This document shows positions 35,585 through 45,179 of a stretch of DNA of 64,000 bases, piece after piece. How positions within the stretch are numbered: the first letter of the stretch is position 1; each line of letters begins with the position of its first letter. A program made the position numbers and the translations under genes. Under the pieces are notes generated by a model that was given only the letters and a program-made list of their open reading frames with translations, did no database searches and was not told the DNA's origin. Source of the DNA: Planctomycetota bacterium. GTDB lineage: Bacteria; Planctomycetota; UBA1135; GCA-002686595. Location: positions 20,666-84,665 of the forward strand of contig JAEUHZ010000050.1 of the NCBI GenBank assembly GCA_016795205.1, read 5' to 3'.

Positions 35585-36850
35585 TCAGGGCTTCTTCTTC
35601 GCGCCCTTCGGCGTGGCGCCCTGCTCGAGCGCGCGCTGGAAGATCGAGCCCAGGTTGGTGCCCAGGGGCTTCGAGTTCTGGGTGCGCAGCGCCTCGTCGA
35701 TCACCGACGCGTCGACGGATTCCTCGGATCCGAGCAACGCGCCGCGCGGGTCGAGCCGCGACAGCGAGATGCGCGAGCGGCCGGGTTCGACGGCCACGAT
35801 GCGCACGGTGAGCTCCTGTCCGGGCTTCACGACGTCCTTGGGGTGGCGCACGCGGTCCTTGGCCAGAGCGGAGACGTGCACGAGGCCCTCGACGCCCGGC
35901 GCGAGCTCGACGAACGCGCCGAAGTCCATCAGGCGCGTGACCTTGCCGGTCACCACGGAGTCGACGGCGAAGCGGCTCTGGACGCCGGCCCACGGATCGG
36001 GCTGGAGCTGCTTCATGCCGAGGCCGATGCGCTTGCCGCCGTCCTCGATCTTCAGGACCTGCGCCTCGACCTCCTGCCCTTGCTGGATGTGCGTGCCGGC
36101 CTTCTCGATGCGCTGGTGGCTGAGTTGCGACACGTGCACCAGGCCCTCGACACCGCCGCCCAAGTCGACGAATGCGCCGAACTCCTCGACGCGCGTCACC
36201 TTGCCGCGCACGGTCTGGCCCACGGAGAGACGGCCGACCGTCTCCTGGCGCGCGGCGTCGCGTTCCTTCTCGAGCACCTTGCGGCGCGAGAGCACGATGC
36301 GCTTGCGGTCGCGGTCGACCTCGACGACCTCGCAGGTCAGGACCTGGTTCAGGTACTGACCCAGGTTCTCCTCGCGGTGCAGGCCGACCTGGGAAGCGGG
36401 CAGGAAGGCGCCGACCGCGCCGACCCTGGCCTCGAGTCCGCCGGTGTTCTGGCCCGTGATCTTGGCCTTGACCAGCGCGCCCGGCTGGACGTCGTCGCCG
36501 ATCGCGATCTCGGCCTTGGCGACGAAGCGCGAGAGGATCCACAGCTCGTCGTCGCGTCCGCGCAGCGCGAACTCGAACTGCGACCCGATCGGGGGCGGGC
36601 TGTCGCCGAAGTCGGACAGCGGCGCCACGCCCTGCATGCGCGGTCCGAGCTCGACGATCACGTCGTCGCCGGAGACGCCGACCACGACGCCCTTCTGCGT
36701 GCGCGGGCCGCCCTCGCGCGGAGCCTTGCGCGCGCCGCCGCCGCGCGGCGGCGCGTCGAGGTCCTGGAGGCTCAGGCCTTCGAGCGCCGCGTCGATCTCG
36801 CGGGAAAGGGGATCGTCGGACGGGGAAGGGGAGCGCGGGTTCGTGGTCAT
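35585..36850 (-). CDS. S1 RNA-binding domain protein, ribosomal protein S1-like
   Basis: A 421-residue protein with four OB-fold S1 repeats: TQKGVVVGVSGDDVIVELGPRMQGVAPLSDF (about 67-100), VKAKITGQNTGGLEARVGAVGAFLPASQV (about 142-170), VRGKVTRVEEFGAFVDLGGGVEGLVHVSQLS (about 210-240) and VTGKVTRLMDFGAFVELAPGVEGLVHVSAL (about 300-330). Ribosomal protein S1 has up to six repeats, so this resembles the shorter S1-like proteins of non-proteobacteria that bind mRNA or act in post-transcriptional control. It starts at ATG 36850; an in-frame upstream extension is not supported. Found 130 bp downstream of boxB. Confidence 0.82.
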   Translation of the reverse strand: MTTNPRSPSPSDDPLSREIDAALEGLSLQDLDAPPRGGGARKAPREGGPRTQKGVVVGVSGDDVIVELGPRMQGVAPLSDFGDSPPPIGSQFEFALRGRDDELWILSRFVAKAEIAIGDDVQPGALVKAKITGQNTGGLEARVGAVGAFLPASQVGLHREENLGQYLNQVLTCEVVEVDRDRKRIVLSRRKVLEKERDAARQETVGRLSVGQTVRGKVTRVEEFGAFVDLGGGVEGLVHVSQLSHQRIEKAGTHIQQGQEVEAQVLKIEDGGKRIGLGMKQLQPDPWAGVQSRFAVDSVVTGKVTRLMDFGAFVELAPGVEGLVHVSALAKDRVRHPKDVVKPGQELTVRIVAVEPGRSRISLSRLDPRGALLGSEESVDASVIDEALRTQNSKPLGTNLGSIFQRALEQGATPKGAKKKP

Positions 36851-36917
36851 GGAGGAGCGTTTTCGGCGCGCCAGTCTCCGCCCCGCGCGCCCGCGCGGCA
36901 AGTGCCGGCGCGGGCGC

Positions 36918-36976
36918 CCCCCGTCGAACGGGGCCCCACGGCGCGCGCGGAGCCCCGCACTGGCGGCCTGAAGGCC
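36918..36976. terminator. Two small hairpins downstream of boxB
   Basis: CCCCGT/ACGGGG (loop CGA, within 36918-36932) and CGGCC/GGCCG around TGAA (36964-36977 region) lie in the gap between boxB and the S1-like gene. They lack T-tracts; likely partial terminators of the box operon. Confidence 0.3.
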
Positions 36977-36980
36977 GTGA

Positions 36981-38393
36981 TCAGAGCTTCACGTACTCGT
37001 AGTCGGTCGGAGTGTCGTTGACGCCCTTCGCCGGCGGGGCGATCCAGCTCGCCATCTTGCCGGGCTCGTAGACCGGCTTCATGAGCGACTTGACGAAGGC
37101 GCGGTCCGCGTCGGTCGGCAGCCACTCTCCGACCTGTGCGTTCCACGCGGCCTCGCCGATCGGGTTGCCGTCCAGATCGAACCGGCCGGCGGCGTAGTCG
37201 CCGATCTTGCGGTTGAAGCGGCGGTGGGGAAGACGGAAGCGGAAGTCCAGCCCGTGCTTCTCCACGATCCGATTCCAGTACTCGATGCCCTTCTGGTTGT
37301 CCTTGACGTACTCGTCGCGGAGCACCTCGTTCATCGCGTTGCGCAGCGGGACGACTTCGTGGACGAGCTTGCCGTCGAGGAAGCGATCGAGCGCGTACGT
37401 CTCGTTCAGCGCCTTGTGATCCGTGTAGCGCTCCTCGTAGGCGCGACCCTTGAGGCCGGCGGAGAAGAAGTTCGCGGAGTTGCTCGAGACCTCGGCGCCG
37501 TACAGGTCCGTCGACGAGCTCGCCCAGTAATTGATGTACTTCTGGATCACGTCGAGCGGGATCGCCCCGTACTCCCGGACATCCTTGCCCGGGTGCTCCT
37601 TCGTGACCTGGCACGTGCGCTCGATGACGCGCCCGACTCCGGTCTGCCCCACGAACATGTGGTGCGCCTCCTCGGTCAGCATGAAGCGGCAGGTGCGTGC
37701 CAACGGGTCGAAGCCGGACTCGGCCAGCGCGAGCAGTTGGAACTTGCCGTCGCGGTCCGTGAACATCGTGAAGCAGAAGAACGACAGCCAGTCCTGGCAC
37801 GGCTCGTTGAACGTGCCCAGGATCCGCGGATGGTCGGCATTGCCGCTGCGGCGCTGGAGCAGCTCGTCGGCCTCCTCGCGGCCGTCGCGACCGAAGTAGG
37901 TGTGGAGCAGGTAGACCATGGCCCACAGGTGGCGGCCCTCCTCGACGTTGACCTGGAACAGGTTGCGCAGGTCGTAGAGCGACGGGGCCGTGTGGCCCAG
38001 GAGCCGCTGCTGCTCGACGCTCGCGGGCTCCGTGTCGGCCTGCGTCACGATCAGGCGGCGCAGCCAGTTGCGATACTCGCCCGGCACCTGCTGCCAGGCC
38101 GGCTCGCCCAGATGGTCGCCGAAGCCCACCGTACGGCCCGGCTCGGCCGGGTTCAGGAAGATGCCCCAGCGGTACTCGGGCATGCGCACGAACCCGTAGT
38201 GCGCCCAGCCATCCTTGTCGACGCTGATCGCGGTGCGCAGGTAGACCTCGTTCTGGTTGAAGTCGGTCGGGCCCATCGAGCCCCACCATTCGAGGTAGTT
38301 GGGCTGCCAGGCTTCGAGCGCGCGCTGCAGGCGCTTGTCGCCCTGGAGGTCGACGTTGTTCGGGATCTTCTGCGTGTAGTCGATGCCGGTCAT
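36981..38393 (-). CDS. boxB: Benzoyl-CoA 2,3-epoxidase, oxygenase component BoxB
   Basis: A 470-residue di-iron oxygenase that epoxidises benzoyl-CoA with O2, with electrons from the reductase BoxA. Residues EEGRH (151-155) and EEAHH near 245 are ExxH iron ligands of the ferritin-like fold. NNVDLQGDKRLQRALEAWQPNYLEWWG at the start and RFRLPHRRFNRKIGDYAG-type C-terminal sequence match the BoxB family, normal length about 475. It is cotranscribed with boxC (30 bp gap). boxA, benzoate-CoA ligase and the aldehyde dehydrogenase of the pathway are not in the window. Confidence 0.93.
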   Translation of the reverse strand: MTGIDYTQKIPNNVDLQGDKRLQRALEAWQPNYLEWWGSMGPTDFNQNEVYLRTAISVDKDGWAHYGFVRMPEYRWGIFLNPAEPGRTVGFGDHLGEPAWQQVPGEYRNWLRRLIVTQADTEPASVEQQRLLGHTAPSLYDLRNLFQVNVEEGRHLWAMVYLLHTYFGRDGREEADELLQRRSGNADHPRILGTFNEPCQDWLSFFCFTMFTDRDGKFQLLALAESGFDPLARTCRFMLTEEAHHMFVGQTGVGRVIERTCQVTKEHPGKDVREYGAIPLDVIQKYINYWASSSTDLYGAEVSSNSANFFSAGLKGRAYEERYTDHKALNETYALDRFLDGKLVHEVVPLRNAMNEVLRDEYVKDNQKGIEYWNRIVEKHGLDFRFRLPHRRFNRKIGDYAAGRFDLDGNPIGEAAWNAQVGEWLPTDADRAFVKSLMKPVYEPGKMASWIAPPAKGVNDTPTDYEYVKL

Positions 38394-38422
38394 GGGCGTG
38401 GTCCTCGGTCCTGTGGGCGTGA

Positions 38423-40084
<1,662 letters not shown>

Positions 40085-40104
40085 GGTGGACGCGGGCGGG
40101 TGTG

Positions 40105-40130
40105 GGAACTATAGTGCGCTTGTTGCAGAT
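40105..40130. promoter_or_regulatory. Divergent boxC/boxR control region
   Basis: The 44-bp gap between the starts of boxC and boxR contains GGAA-CTATAG-TGCG (40105-40118) with a palindromic ACTATAGT at its centre, readable as a TATAGT -10 in both directions, and TTGCAGAT at 40123-40130. BzdR/BoxR-type regulators bind TGCA-N6-TGCA sites; the match here is partial on the left side, so this is a candidate operator only. Confidence 0.45.
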
Positions 40131-40914
40131 GGCTGAGCATCTTAGCTCTCATCGGGCCGAAGGCCAGAGGCTCCTGCGTGAACTGGGGCAGCGCCTGCGG
40201 GCCGAGCGCGAGGCACGTGGCCTGTCCGTCTCGGACCTGGCGTTGCGCTCCGGGCTCTCCCGCCGCTACCTGACGGAGGCCGAGGCCGGCCGGGCCAACC
40301 TGAGCCTGCTACGGGTCCACGACCTGGCCCGCGCGCTCGATCTGGCTCTCGACGAGCTGGTCCGCGAGGCCGCCCCGCCGCGGGAGCGGATCGCGCTCGT
40401 CGGCCTGCGCGGCGCGGGCAAGTCGACCCTGGGCCGAGCCCTGGCCCTGCGGCTCGAGGCGCCGTTCGTCGAACTCGACGAGCGCGTCGAGGCCCTGGCC
40501 GGCGCCCCGCTGGGGGAGGTCTTCGCGCTCCACGGCGAGGAGGGCTATCACCGCCTGGAGGCCGAGGCCCTGGAGGCGGTCCTGCGTGAGGGAGGGCGGT
40601 TGGTCCTGGCGGTGGGGGGCTCCCTCGTGACCCGCCCCGCGACCTTCGAGCGCCTGCGCCGCGCGTGCCGCACGGTCTGGCTGCGTGCCAGCCCCGACGA
40701 GCACTTCGAACGCGTCCTGGCCCAGGGCGATCGCCGCCCGATGGCCGACCGACCGCGGGCCCGCGCGGAGCTCGAGGCGCTCCTGCGCCAACGCGAGCCG
40801 CTCTACGCCGCCTGCGACCTGGTCGTCGACACGAGCGGGTGCGCGGTCGCAGCGAGCCTCCAGCGCCTCGAGCAGGTGGTGGCCCCCGACGGCGCGCGCG
40901 GCCCGGGAACCTGA
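40129..40914 (+). CDS. boxR: BoxR-type regulator: XRE helix-turn-helix fused to shikimate kinase-like domain
   Basis: A 261-residue transcriptional repressor. Residues about 20-75 form an XRE HTH (LRAEREARGLSVSDLALRSGLSRRYLTEAE), and a C-terminal shikimate kinase-like domain begins with IALVGLRGAGKSTLGRAL (P-loop, about 88-105), then VELDERVEALAG, VLAVGGSLVTRP and DRRPMADRPRA. BoxR homologues sense benzoyl-CoA through this domain and repress box genes until it is present. Its divergent position to boxC/boxB fits. The ATG at 40129 is chosen; an in-frame GTG at 40102 is possible. Confidence 0.9.
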   Translation: MAEHLSSHRAEGQRLLRELGQRLRAEREARGLSVSDLALRSGLSRRYLTEAEAGRANLSLLRVHDLARALDLALDELVREAAPPRERIALVGLRGAGKSTLGRALALRLEAPFVELDERVEALAGAPLGEVFALHGEEGYHRLEAEALEAVLREGGRLVLAVGGSLVTRPATFERLRRACRTVWLRASPDEHFERVLAQGDRRPMADRPRARAELEALLRQREPLYAACDLVVDTSGCAVAASLQRLEQVVAPDGARGPGT

Positions 40915-41220
40915 GCCGACTGGCGTTCGTCCGAACCCCGGCGGCGCGGCAGTGCCGTATTGCAGATTCCTAGATCTCCTCTGCCTGCCTTGACGCGCTC
41001 CCGTGACCCCTCGCGCTTGTGAAGGAATTCTCAGGTGTTCAGCTGAGGGGTGGACCATTCATAGCAGTTTGCAAATGCGGAAAACTTGTCCGCCGCCTAT
41101 CCTCGAAGCGGATCCGAAGCGACGCCGTGGCAGCGGCGCGCGCGGTTCGCTTGGCCCTCCACTCGCCACTCCCCTCCCCGACGGCTGCGCCTCCGACGAG
41201 GCGAGCGCCGCATGCCTCCC
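40915..41220 (+). other. Intergenic region with lower GC content and potential RNA structure
   Basis: 306 bp with no supported gene. TTGCAGAT recurs at 40960-40967, as seen before boxR. ACCCCTC (41006-41012) can pair with GAGGGGT (41045-41051), enclosing a CTCAG/CTGAG inner hairpin, and TATCCT occurs at 41098-41103. The composition is less GC-rich than neighbouring genes, especially 40960-41100, and likely holds the promoter or leader of the secreted protein at 41221. Confidence 0.35.
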
Positions 41221-42471
41221 ATGAAACTCCTCCCGACGACCCTCCTCGCGCTCCTCGTGTGCAGCGCATCCCTGCAGGCCGGCGTGCCCACGCAACAGGT
41301 TTGCTTCACCGACACCATCCCGCTCCAGCCGACGAACTGGGGTAGCAGCGTCAGCGTGCCCAAGTTCAACCCGAACCTGGGACAGCTCGTCAGCATCACC
41401 TTCCGGCTCACCGGCAACGTGCAGGGCACCGCGCGCGCCGAGAGCCTGGACGCCGCGCCGACGATCGTGAACACCTCGTTCCAGGCGCAGATCACGCTGA
41501 CGCGGCCCGATCTCTCGGCCCTCGTCGTGACGCTGCCCGTCGCGAACTTCAGCGACTCGTTCACGGCCTTCGACGGCGCGATCGACTTCGGCGGAACCTC
41601 GGGCATCACGCACGGGAACATCAACGTCTCCGACACGCAGCAGTCGGTCTCGCCGCCCCCGGCCAGCGACCTGTTGCTCTTCACCGGCCCGGGCAACATC
41701 GTGCTGCCCGTCTCGGCGAACGGCTCGTCGATCGCCACCGGCGCGGGCAACCTGATCACGCAGTTCACGACGGACGCGGCGGCGTCCGTCGAGGTCTGCT
41801 ACACGTACCTGCCGAACACGCCCCCGAGCCTGAGCTGCCCGGGCCCGCTCATGGCCAGCGTGGGCGTGCCGCTGCAGTTCCAGATCTGCGCCTCGGACGT
41901 GGACGCGGGAGACATCGTCACGATCGACGTCTCGAACGCGCCGGCCGGCATGACGTTCAACCCGCCGCTGCCCGCTTCGGGCAACCCCGTGTGCGTCACG
42001 GTCGACTGGACGCCCGGCCCGTTCCAGGTGGGCGACTTCGACATCGTGTTCAGCGCGATCGACACGCGCCAGCGCACGGCGGCCTGCACGGTGCGCGTGA
42101 CCTCGGCCGAGTGCCACCTGCTGATCTCGGGCGGCCCGGGCTCGTCCAGCGCCACGATCTTCGGTCACCTCTACCACACGCAGTTGCGCGGCGTGCGGGC
42201 CTTCTTCCCGGTGACGATGGAGGACATGCCGGTCTTTGCCTGGCACCAGATCCCGACGACGATGACGGTGCAGGTCGTGATGTACAACCCGCAGATCTTC
42301 CCGCAGAACCCGGACCAGCACAGCCAAGCCATGCGCATCACGAAGGCCGGGTACGGGGTGTTCCAGACCGAGTACTTCGGAACGACGGACGGGATCGGCG
42401 TCAACGTCGAGGTCACGTGGCACCACGGCCAGCCGCGCGTGCGGTTCCCGTTCACGATCCAGGGCATGTGA
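41221..42471 (+). CDS. Secreted protein with choice-of-anchor E-like domain and cadherin-like/Ig-like repeat
   Basis: A 416-residue exported protein with signal peptide (MKLLPTTLLALLVCSASLQAG). Residues about 25-180 match the choice-of-anchor E pattern (VCFTDTIPLQPTNWGSSVSVPKFNP, LVSITFRLTGNVQG). A second domain (about 195-300) shows the PPSLSCPGPLMASVGVPLQFQICASDVDAGDI pattern of cadherin-like/Ig repeats. The final region (HLLISGGPGSSSATIFGHLYHTQLRG ... NVEVTWHHGQPRVRFPFTIQGM) is unrecognised. No PEP-CTERM or LPXTG anchor is seen. The ATG at 41221 is preferred; ATG 41212 is 3 codons earlier. Confidence 0.75.
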   Translation: MKLLPTTLLALLVCSASLQAGVPTQQVCFTDTIPLQPTNWGSSVSVPKFNPNLGQLVSITFRLTGNVQGTARAESLDAAPTIVNTSFQAQITLTRPDLSALVVTLPVANFSDSFTAFDGAIDFGGTSGITHGNINVSDTQQSVSPPPASDLLLFTGPGNIVLPVSANGSSIATGAGNLITQFTTDAAASVEVCYTYLPNTPPSLSCPGPLMASVGVPLQFQICASDVDAGDIVTIDVSNAPAGMTFNPPLPASGNPVCVTVDWTPGPFQVGDFDIVFSAIDTRQRTAACTVRVTSAECHLLISGGPGSSSATIFGHLYHTQLRGVRAFFPVTMEDMPVFAWHQIPTTMTVQVVMYNPQIFPQNPDQHSQAMRITKAGYGVFQTEYFGTTDGIGVNVEVTWHHGQPRVRFPFTIQGM

Positions 42472-42493
42472 GCCGCTGATCCGCGGTGCGGTT

Positions 42494-42525
42494 GGCGCGG
42501 CCCTCCAGCGATGGGGGGCCGCGCC
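42494..42525. terminator. Strong hairpin between convergent genes
   Basis: GGCGCGGCCCTCC (42494-42506) and GGGGGGCCGCGCC (42513-42525) form a 13-bp stem with one wobble and a 6-base AGCGAT loop, 23 bp after the secreted-protein stop and 79 bp from the end of the convergent permease gene. No run of T follows. Confidence 0.65.
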
Positions 42526-42603
42526 CGTTGCGGGTGGACACGCCGGGCGCCCTCGGCCGGCGCTCCGGAGCGGGCGGTCAGGCCGACCGAACCGGTCGCG
42601 CGC

Positions 42604-43485
42604 TCAGGTGCGTCGCGCCGCGAGCGGTGCGGGCACCAGCGCCACCGCTGCCGTGAGCACGACGCTCGGGCCGAGGGGCAGGTCCCAGTGCAGGGCGGCG
42701 GCTTCCCCGAGCAGCGCGGACGCCGCGCCGAGCGCGACGGAGAGCGCCACGAACGCGCGCATCGAGCGCACCCAGGGGCGCGCGGCGAGGGGCGGCAGGA
42801 CCAGCAGCCCGAAGACGAGCACCGGGCCCAGCGTGAGCGTCCCGGCCGCGACGGCCAGGCCCACGAGACCCTGGAACAGCGCCTCGATCGCGCCCGTCGG
42901 GAGGCCCAGGACCCGCGCGGACTCGCGGTCGAAGCTCGCCAGCAGGATGTCGCGTCCGAACCAGGCCAGGAGCAGCGCGCTGAGCGCGAGGGCCGCCGCC
43001 AGGACCTCGAACTCGTGCAGGCCGACTCCCAGCACCTCTCCCCCGAGCAGCGCGTCGATCGGGCCGCGTCCGACGGGCGAGAGGCGCCCCAGGACGAGCA
43101 CCAGCGCGCTGGCCGTGGCGAAGCCCGCCGCGGCGCGCGCGACTTCCGAACCACTGCCGCGCGCAGCGCGGACGAGCAACAGGATCCCGCACACGGTGAA
43201 CACGGCGCCCCAGGCCAGACCGAACGTGGAAGCCGCGTGCGGGTCGTGCAGCGCTCCCTCCAGGGTCAGGCCGCCCAGCCCGATCGTCTCGATCCACCAG
43301 GGCAGGAGCGCGTAGGCGAACACGACGCCGGCGGCTGCGAACTGGGGCAGTACGATGCCGTGGAAGCTCGCGCGCCGCACGAGCAGGTGGACACCCACGG
43401 CCGGCAGCACGAGTCCGGCCAGGAGCGCGGCGCACAGCGGCCACAGGAAGAGCTCCAGGCGTTCGAGCCAGCTCGTGTCGAGCAC
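42604..43485 (-). CDS. Metal ABC transporter permease (ZnuB/MntB type)
   Basis: A 293-residue inner-membrane protein with about 8 hydrophobic segments (e.g. LFLWPLCAALLAGLVLPAVGVHLLV, GTLTLGPVLVFGLLVLPPLAA). The LLVRRASFHGIVLPQFAAAGVVFAYAL start and the GLLVLPPLAARPW loop are characteristic of the zinc/manganese ABC-3 permease family. Starts at GTG 43485, 4 bp after the ATPase gene stop region on the same strand, in an operon running 46403-42604. Confidence 0.88.
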   Translation of the reverse strand: MLDTSWLERLELFLWPLCAALLAGLVLPAVGVHLLVRRASFHGIVLPQFAAAGVVFAYALLPWWIETIGLGGLTLEGALHDPHAASTFGLAWGAVFTVCGILLLVRAARGSGSEVARAAAGFATASALVLVLGRLSPVGRGPIDALLGGEVLGVGLHEFEVLAAALALSALLLAWFGRDILLASFDRESARVLGLPTGAIEALFQGLVGLAVAAGTLTLGPVLVFGLLVLPPLAARPWVRSMRAFVALSVALGAASALLGEAAALHWDLPLGPSVVLTAAVALVPAPLAARRT

Positions 43486-43489
43486 GGGC

Positions 43490-44200
43490 TCAGCCTCCCT
43501 CCGCGAACGGGGCCGCGCCGAACAGCCGGTCGAGCCCCTCCGGGGCGAGCAGCTCGCGCGCCGGCCCGCGCAGCACGCGGCCGTCGGCGACCCACAGCAC
43601 CTCGCGCGCGGTCTCGCGCAGCAGCCCGAGCTGGTGGCTCACGAGCAACACCGCCAGGCCGTCGCGCGCGTTGAGCTCCACGAGCAGGTCGAGGATGCGC
43701 CGCTGCGCACCACGATCGACGCCGCTCGTAGGCTCGTCGAGCAGCAGCACGTTCGGCTCGGCGAGCAGCGCCCGGGCCAGGAGCGCGCGCTGACGCTGCC
43801 CGCCGGAGAGGCTCGCGAACGGCGCGCGCGCCTCTCCGGCGAGGCCCACGCGCTCGATGGCCCGTGCCGCGGCCGCGCGCTGCGCGGCGGAGAGCCAGCG
43901 CAGGCCCCGGAGTCCGGCGTACGCTCCCATGCGCACGACGTCCTCGACGCGCAGCGGGTAGATCGCGTCCAGCGTCTCGCGCTGGGGGACGTAGCCCAGG
44001 CGGGCGCCCGCGCGCTCGACGCGTCCGGCGAGTGGCGCGAGCAGCCCCAGGATGCCGCGGAACAGCGTGGTCTTGCCGCCGCCGTTCGGCCCCACGATCC
44101 CCAGGAAGTCGCCGCGGCGGATCTCCAGGTCCGCGCCCGCGATCACGGCGCGTCCGCCGTAACCGAAGGCGGCCTGCTCGACGCGGATCAGGACGCTCAT
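43490..44200 (-). CDS. Metal ABC transporter ATP-binding protein (ZnuC/MntA type)
   Basis: A 236-residue ATPase. Walker A is GPNGGGKTT, the signature LSGGQRQR, Walker B VLLLDEPTSGVD, and the switch His is in VLLVSHQLGLL. The pattern of a short 230-residue ATPase paired with an ABC-3 permease fits zinc or manganese uptake. It is located between the binding-protein and permease genes. Confidence 0.92.
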   Translation of the reverse strand: MSVLIRVEQAAFGYGGRAVIAGADLEIRRGDFLGIVGPNGGGKTTLFRGILGLLAPLAGRVERAGARLGYVPQRETLDAIYPLRVEDVVRMGAYAGLRGLRWLSAAQRAAAARAIERVGLAGEARAPFASLSGGQRQRALLARALLAEPNVLLLDEPTSGVDRGAQRRILDLLVELNARDGLAVLLVSHQLGLLRETAREVLWVADGRVLRGPARELLAPEGLDRLFGAAPFAEGG

Positions 44201-44214
44201 GCCAGCGCGGGAGA

Positions 44215-45162
44215 CTAGCGCTTGGGCGGCTCGCTGCCGAAGGCTCGCGCCAGCCGCTCGTGGATCACGTCCTGCATCCCGATCCAGGTCTCGGCGCCGG
44301 GCGTGCCGCCGCCCTGGTTGGGGAGCTCGACCACGGTCGCTCCCGCTGCCTTGCCAATCTCGGCCAACTCGCGCCCGTTCGACCAGGCGGCGGTCAGGAT
44401 CACGACCGGACCCGCCGCGCGCATGGCCTCGACCAGGCGCGCCACGTGCCCGGGCGTGGGCGGGATGCCGGGCTTCGACTCGATCGAGCCCACGATCTCG
44501 AGCCCATAGCGGCGCGCGAGGTAGTCGTACTCCTTGTGGTAGACCACGATCTTGCGACCGGCCCAGGCCTTGGCCGCCGCGGCCCAGCGCGCCTCCGCCG
44601 CGTCGAGCTCCTTCCCGTACTCCGCCGCGCGCGCTTCGAAGTACGCGCGACCCTGCGGGTCTGCTGCGGTCAGACCGGCCAGGATGCGGGCCGCGATGTG
44701 GCGGCCGCCGGCCGGGTCCAGGTTCAGATGGGGGTTGCCGTCGGGATGGACGTCGCCGTCCTTGCGCGTCACGACCTCGGGGACGCCGAGCGGGTCCCAG
44801 CCGACGGACACGTTCACGAAGCCCGGCTGCCCGGGGCGGATGCGCGGGTTCCGGGCGTTCTCCAGCAGACCCGGCAAGAAGCCCATCTCGAGCGACAGGC
44901 CGACCTGCACGAGCACATCGGCGCGGCTCAGCGCGACGAGATGCGAGGGGCGCGCCACGACATGGTGCAGATCCTCCCTGCCACGCGTCAGGGACTGGAC
45001 CTGGACGCGCTCGCCGCCGATCCGCGCCGTGATGTCGGCCAGGTCGGGCAGCGTGGCGACGACGCGCAGGGGACCGGTCGCCGCCCCCGCGGCCTCTTGG
45101 GACAGCGCTGGGAGCGCCGCGGTGAGTCCGGCGCAGAGCAGCAGATGGCGGACGAGGTTCAT
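44215..45162 (-). CDS. Zinc/manganese ABC transporter substrate-binding protein (ZnuA-like)
   Basis: A 315-residue periplasmic binding protein with signal peptide (MNLVRHLLLCAGLTAALPALS). Likely metal ligands are the His residues in REDLHHVVARPSHLV, the GNPHLNLDPAGG region (equivalent to the DPHxWxxP motif) and YHKEYDYLARRYGLEIVGSIE. The His-rich loop of typical ZnuA is absent, so zinc versus manganese cannot be decided. The ATG at 45162 gives a proper signal peptide; a GTG at 45183 overlaps the upstream gene stop. Confidence 0.88.
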   Translation of the reverse strand: MNLVRHLLLCAGLTAALPALSQEAAGAATGPLRVVATLPDLADITARIGGERVQVQSLTRGREDLHHVVARPSHLVALSRADVLVQVGLSLEMGFLPGLLENARNPRIRPGQPGFVNVSVGWDPLGVPEVVTRKDGDVHPDGNPHLNLDPAGGRHIAARILAGLTAADPQGRAYFEARAAEYGKELDAAEARWAAAAKAWAGRKIVVYHKEYDYLARRYGLEIVGSIESKPGIPPTPGHVARLVEAMRAAGPVVILTAAWSNGRELAEIGKAAGATVVELPNQGGGTPGAETWIGMQDVIHERLARAFGSEPPKR

Positions 45163-45179
45163 GGCTGGGTCGTGCGGGG

